Source of the DNA: Caldithrix sp.
GTDB lineage: Bacteria > KSB1 > UBA2214 > DYKH01
Assembly (NCBI GenBank): GCA_020722685.1
Contig: DYKH01000215.1
Location: 1 to 7,864 of the forward strand
Direction of reading: 5' to 3'
Length of the DNA: 7,864 nucleotides
The stretch's first letter is position 1, and every line of letters begins with the position of its first letter. The notes under the pieces are model-generated. The model saw only the letters and a program-made list of their open reading frames with translations. It made no database searches and was not told where the DNA came from. The translations under genes and the position numbers were made by a program. Of the stretch, positions 5,396 to 7,864 are shown in pieces.

Positions 5396-7864
5396 CGCTT
5401 GGCCGCCTGGAGATTTATCCACGCCGACCGGAATCCCGTGCACCTCGGCGCTTGTCAAAGGGTACTCGATCATTGCATAGCCATAGAGGATGCGTTTCAC
5501 CGCGCCGATCCCCGGCGCGTACCATTCCGCCCAACTGTTGTCGCAACAGCCAAAATCAAAAAAGAAGCGGTAGCAGTTAGTGAAGGTCCCCGCCGGCACG
5601 GTGACTGTGTCGGACTTGCTCTCCAATTCAACTGTCCAGCTTGCACCTTCGGTACTGACTTTCCAACGTTCCCCTATCTCAGCCGCAAAATTAACCCAAA
5701 CGTTTTCCAATACACTCATGGGATCGAGCCGCCAAGTGAGCTTGCCATCCTCCGTGAGCCGGAGCAGCGGCTTTTCCAGCCCGCGAAACTGATCGAAGCG
5801 AAAGAAGTGTAGTCCGGCAACGGTGACCGTGTCGATGATGCTTTCGGTAATGGGGTAAGAAGTCCCGAAGGTCCAGCGATTGCCGATTTCCATGGGGAAG
5901 TAGGTGCGGACCGAGCGATTGCTACAATTTTGGGTGTCGAATTGATCAAGCGGATAAACCTCTTTTTCACTTGGCGGACAAAGACCAAAGTAGTTGTATT
6001 GAGCGTTGATAGGAACCCATTGACCCTCGCGCAACAGACACTGCCCCCTATCCACTCCTGAATTATCCACGATGTCATTGCCCATCATCGAAAAACCGCC
6101 GATTACCGGCTGAGCCCTCGGCCCAATCCAAACGCCATTGGGCCGATTATGAGAAACGCTGTTTTTTTGAATGGTGGGCTGGGCAAATTCATGGATAGCC
6201 ATGCCGCCACCATAATCCGCGTGGTTGCGGGCGATAATATTGTAGCGAAAACGCGCCCTGGAGCTTCCAGCTACATACACGCCGCCGCCATAATTCACCA
6301 AAGCATCACAAAGAGAGGCAGCCATATTTAGGAAAATATAATTGCCGTCGATGATGGGATCAGCACGGCCCATAATCGCCATGCCGCCGCCACGAGAGCC
6401 GCAGCTCGAGATAATGATATTCCCGGTAATCACATTGTGCAAAATTTTGGGTGAGGATGCATAGCAATAAATTCCGCCGCCGTACAAGTGTCCATCGACA
6501 CCTAACGTCCCGGAGCCATTGCGCAGGGTAAAGCCTTTGATGCAAGCCGTCGAATCTTCGCCCGAGGCAAAGGTGACGACACTGCCCTTGTAATTGCCGT
6601 CGATGATCGTTTTCTCTGAGCCCTCCGCGCTAATGAGCAACACCCCTTTGCCTTGAAAGTCGATGTTCTCCACATAAGTTCTCGGCCCGACCAGCACCGT
6701 ATCGCCATCGGCGGCGGCATCGAGAGCGGCCTGAATGGTGGCATAGTCCTCAGGGACCTTGATGGTTCCAGGTGGTGTGGATCGGCTTTGGTAGCGCCAG
6801 ACGCCCCTGGCTTCAGTGGATATATAAACGACACCTGCTTGCTTTGGATCGCTCACCAACGATAAAATGTGGGGAAAATAAGGTCGCAGGATTGGTGGCA
6901 TGCTGCGCCAACTTTCTCCCCCGTCGTAGCTTTCCCAGAGAGCAAAAGGACTCACCCACAAATACAAGTACTCTTCATCAATCGGGCCACCTGCCCACAT
7001 ATGATCAGAATTCCCTGAGTCGATGGCAAGACCGTTAAAGTATGCAGGCGCATCGTCCAGACCGGCATAAATCCAGGCATTCCCGCCATTGGTGGATTTC
7101 ATCACCGCGTTTCTAAGCCCCGCATAAACGGTGTCAGGGTGTTGCGGATGTATAGCGATAGAGAGCACGGAATTCATTCCGCCAGAGTCGATGGAGAAAC
7201 GCTGCCAAGTCGTGCCACGATCTTCAGATTTGGCGATCCACGGGTATTGGTCGTCCCGGCCCCAGTTGCCGCCAGCCCAGACATCCCAGCTATTTTGGTC
7301 TACTTTGAGAACGTTGACCAGTCCCGGCGCCTGCCATGCTTCTTCCCAAATCACGCCCCTAAAGCCGCAGCGGTAGATGCTCCGATCGCCGGCGGCATAC
7401 AGCGGCTGCGGCGGCTCATGGCCGGAATACGAGAATCCATCCATGGCTCGAATGCTCTGTACTTGGCGGCGGTCGATGCCGCTGTCCGCGGGCACCCATT
7501 TCCCTTCTGAAGTGTACTGATAAACGAGGGTGGAATCGCCGCTGGCGAGGTCAGGCTCCACGCCGGCAAAAGGAGTGTTGAAATCCCCCGGGCCCACGCC
7601 CCAATGATAAAGGTGCAAGGAGGTGATTTTTTTGCCCGTCAGACCCAAATACACCCAATCGGAATCCGGGGAAGACAGGTTTCGCGCAAAAATCCCGGTG
7701 CCATCGGTGCCGGCAAAAAGGTGATTGCCCCAGGTGATCGAGTAACCGAAAGGAGATATGGCCAACGAGGTCACGCTTTTCCCTTCCAAGCCAAACGGCT
7801 CCAATCGCTGCGCCTGGAGGGATGACAGGCTCAACAAGACAATCAAACAGAAAATGAAAATCGT
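5114..7864 (-). CDS. Large secreted protein: Asp-box propeller, parallel beta-helix, beta domain, type IX sorting tail (5' partial)
   Basis: The frame runs open to the right edge, so the true start lies outside; a TTG at 7844-7846 falls inside a signal-peptide core (TIFIFCLIVLLSLSSLQAQ) and is probably not the start. Positions below count from that TTG. Residues 20-352 look like a BNR/sialidase-type beta-propeller with Asp-box motifs at 207-214 (SEDRGTTW), 251-258 (STNGGNAW) and 306-313 (SYDGGESW). No sialidase arginine triad can be assigned, so catalysis is not claimed. Residues 361-600 begin with V-P-E-D-Y-A-T-I-Q-A-A-L-D-A-A and D-G-D-T-V-L-V, the usual opening of a secreted right-handed parallel beta-helix, then show repeated Y-G-G-G-(I/V/M) turns. 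Residues 648-790 form a beta domain with Y-F-P-M-E-I-G-N-R-W, V-P-A-G-T-F and W-Y-A-P-G-I-G motifs, common in FCB secreted proteins. Residues 818-910 are the type IX tail. It appears to be the first or an early gene of the visible operon. Surface binding of polysaccharide is possible but unproven. Confidence 0.9.
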   Translation of the reverse strand, partial: TIFIFCLIVLLSLSSLQAQRLEPFGLEGKSVTSLAISPFGYSITWGNHLFAGTDGTGIFARNLSSPDSDWVYLGLTGKKITSLHLYHWGVGPGDFNTPFAGVEPDLASGDSTLVYQYTSEGKWVPADSGIDRRQVQSIRAMDGFSYSGHEPPQPLYAAGDRSIYRCGFRGVIWEEAWQAPGLVNVLKVDQNSWDVWAGGNWGRDDQYPWIAKSEDRGTTWQRFSIDSGGMNSVLSIAIHPQHPDTVYAGLRNAVMKSTNGGNAWIYAGLDDAPAYFNGLAIDSGNSDHMWAGGPIDEEYLYLWVSPFALWESYDGGESWRSMPPILRPYFPHILSLVSDPKQAGVVYISTEARGVWRYQSRSTPPGTIKVPEDYATIQAALDAAADGDTVLVGPRTYVENIDFQGKGVLLISAEGSEKTIIDGNYKGSVVTFASGEDSTACIKGFTLRNGSGTLGVDGHLYGGGIYCYASSPKILHNVITGNIIISSCGSRGGGMAIMGRADPIIDGNYIFLNMAASLCDALVNYGGGVYVAGSSRARFRYNIIARNHADYGGGMAIHEFAQPTIQKNSVSHNRPNGVWIGPRAQPVIGGFSMMGNDIVDNSGVDRGQCLLREGQWVPINAQYNYFGLCPPSEKEVYPLDQFDTQNCSNRSVRTYFPMEIGNRWTFGTSYPITESIIDTVTVAGLHFFRFDQFRGLEKPLLRLTEDGKLTWRLDPMSVLENVWVNFAAEIGERWKVSTEGASWTVELESKSDTVTVPAGTFTNCYRFFFDFGCCDNSWAEWYAPGIGAVKRILYGYAMIEYPLTSAEVHGIPVGVDKSPGGQAPTKFALHQNYPNPFNATTTIHYELSVSGFVTLEIYNLMGQRVRTVIAQRQQAGSHQAQWDGTDDFGAMAPSGVYMYRLRAGAWSMTRKLLLLR

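Noticed and set aside
5231..5812. A 193-codon plus-strand open frame
   Set aside because: It is antisense to the C-terminal third of the 5114-7864 gene, whose protein motifs are clear, and it has no recognisable product.
6120..6560. Repeated Gly-Gly-Gly segments as a tandem DNA repeat
   Set aside because: They are the regular turns of the parallel beta-helix; the spacing varies and the DNA is not repeated.
7844..7846. TTG as the start codon of the right-hand gene
   Set aside because: The frame stays open to 7864, and the upstream codons (T-I-F-I-F-C-L) extend the same hydrophobic signal-peptide core. The real start is outside the window.

Overview
The window is coding from edge to edge on the minus strand. 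It holds four genes in one direction, read from high to low coordinates: a large surface or secreted protein entering from the right edge (5114-7864, 5' end cut off), a second secreted protein (2545-5088), a third with a very unusual N-terminus (329-2530), and the first 80 codons of an outer-membrane protein leaving at the left edge (1-240). The first three are 25 and 14 bases apart, and a clear Shine-Dalgarno sequence precedes each visible start, so they look like one operon. The fourth follows after 88 bases with no obvious terminator, so it may belong to the same unit. I saw no tRNA, rRNA, CRISPR array, insertion sequence or terminator.

All three large proteins end in the same ~90-residue tail: an N-(Y/F)-P-N-P-F-N-A motif, a FlgD-like Ig fold, a W-D-G-(T/K)-D-D motif, a G-V-Y strand and a basic L-(L/I)-R end. 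This is the type IX secretion (Por) type A C-terminal sorting domain. Together with the beta-propeller and beta-helix modules, it points to the FCB superphylum, probably one of the poorly cultured lineages such as KSB1, Calditrichota, Zixibacteria or Ignavibacteria. The phylum is an inference; there is no marker gene here.

The likely theme is surface display. Three multi-domain cargo proteins are expected to cross the inner membrane by Sec and the outer membrane by the type IX system, and the partial fourth gene looks like a PorV/UPF0164/FadL-type barrel. None of the cargo shows a recognisable catalytic site.

The most unusual gene is 329-2530. It begins with a ~170-residue, cysteine-rich, cytosol-type domain resembling DUF483, and only then has a signal peptide (residues ~171-203). 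Three copies of an unrecognised ~140-residue module follow, each with a calcium-loop segment, a C-x-x-C pair, a V-N-M-G-Y motif and spaced histidines, and then the type IX tail. A dnaX-type slippery heptamer lies in frame exactly at the junction between the cytosolic domain and the signal peptide.
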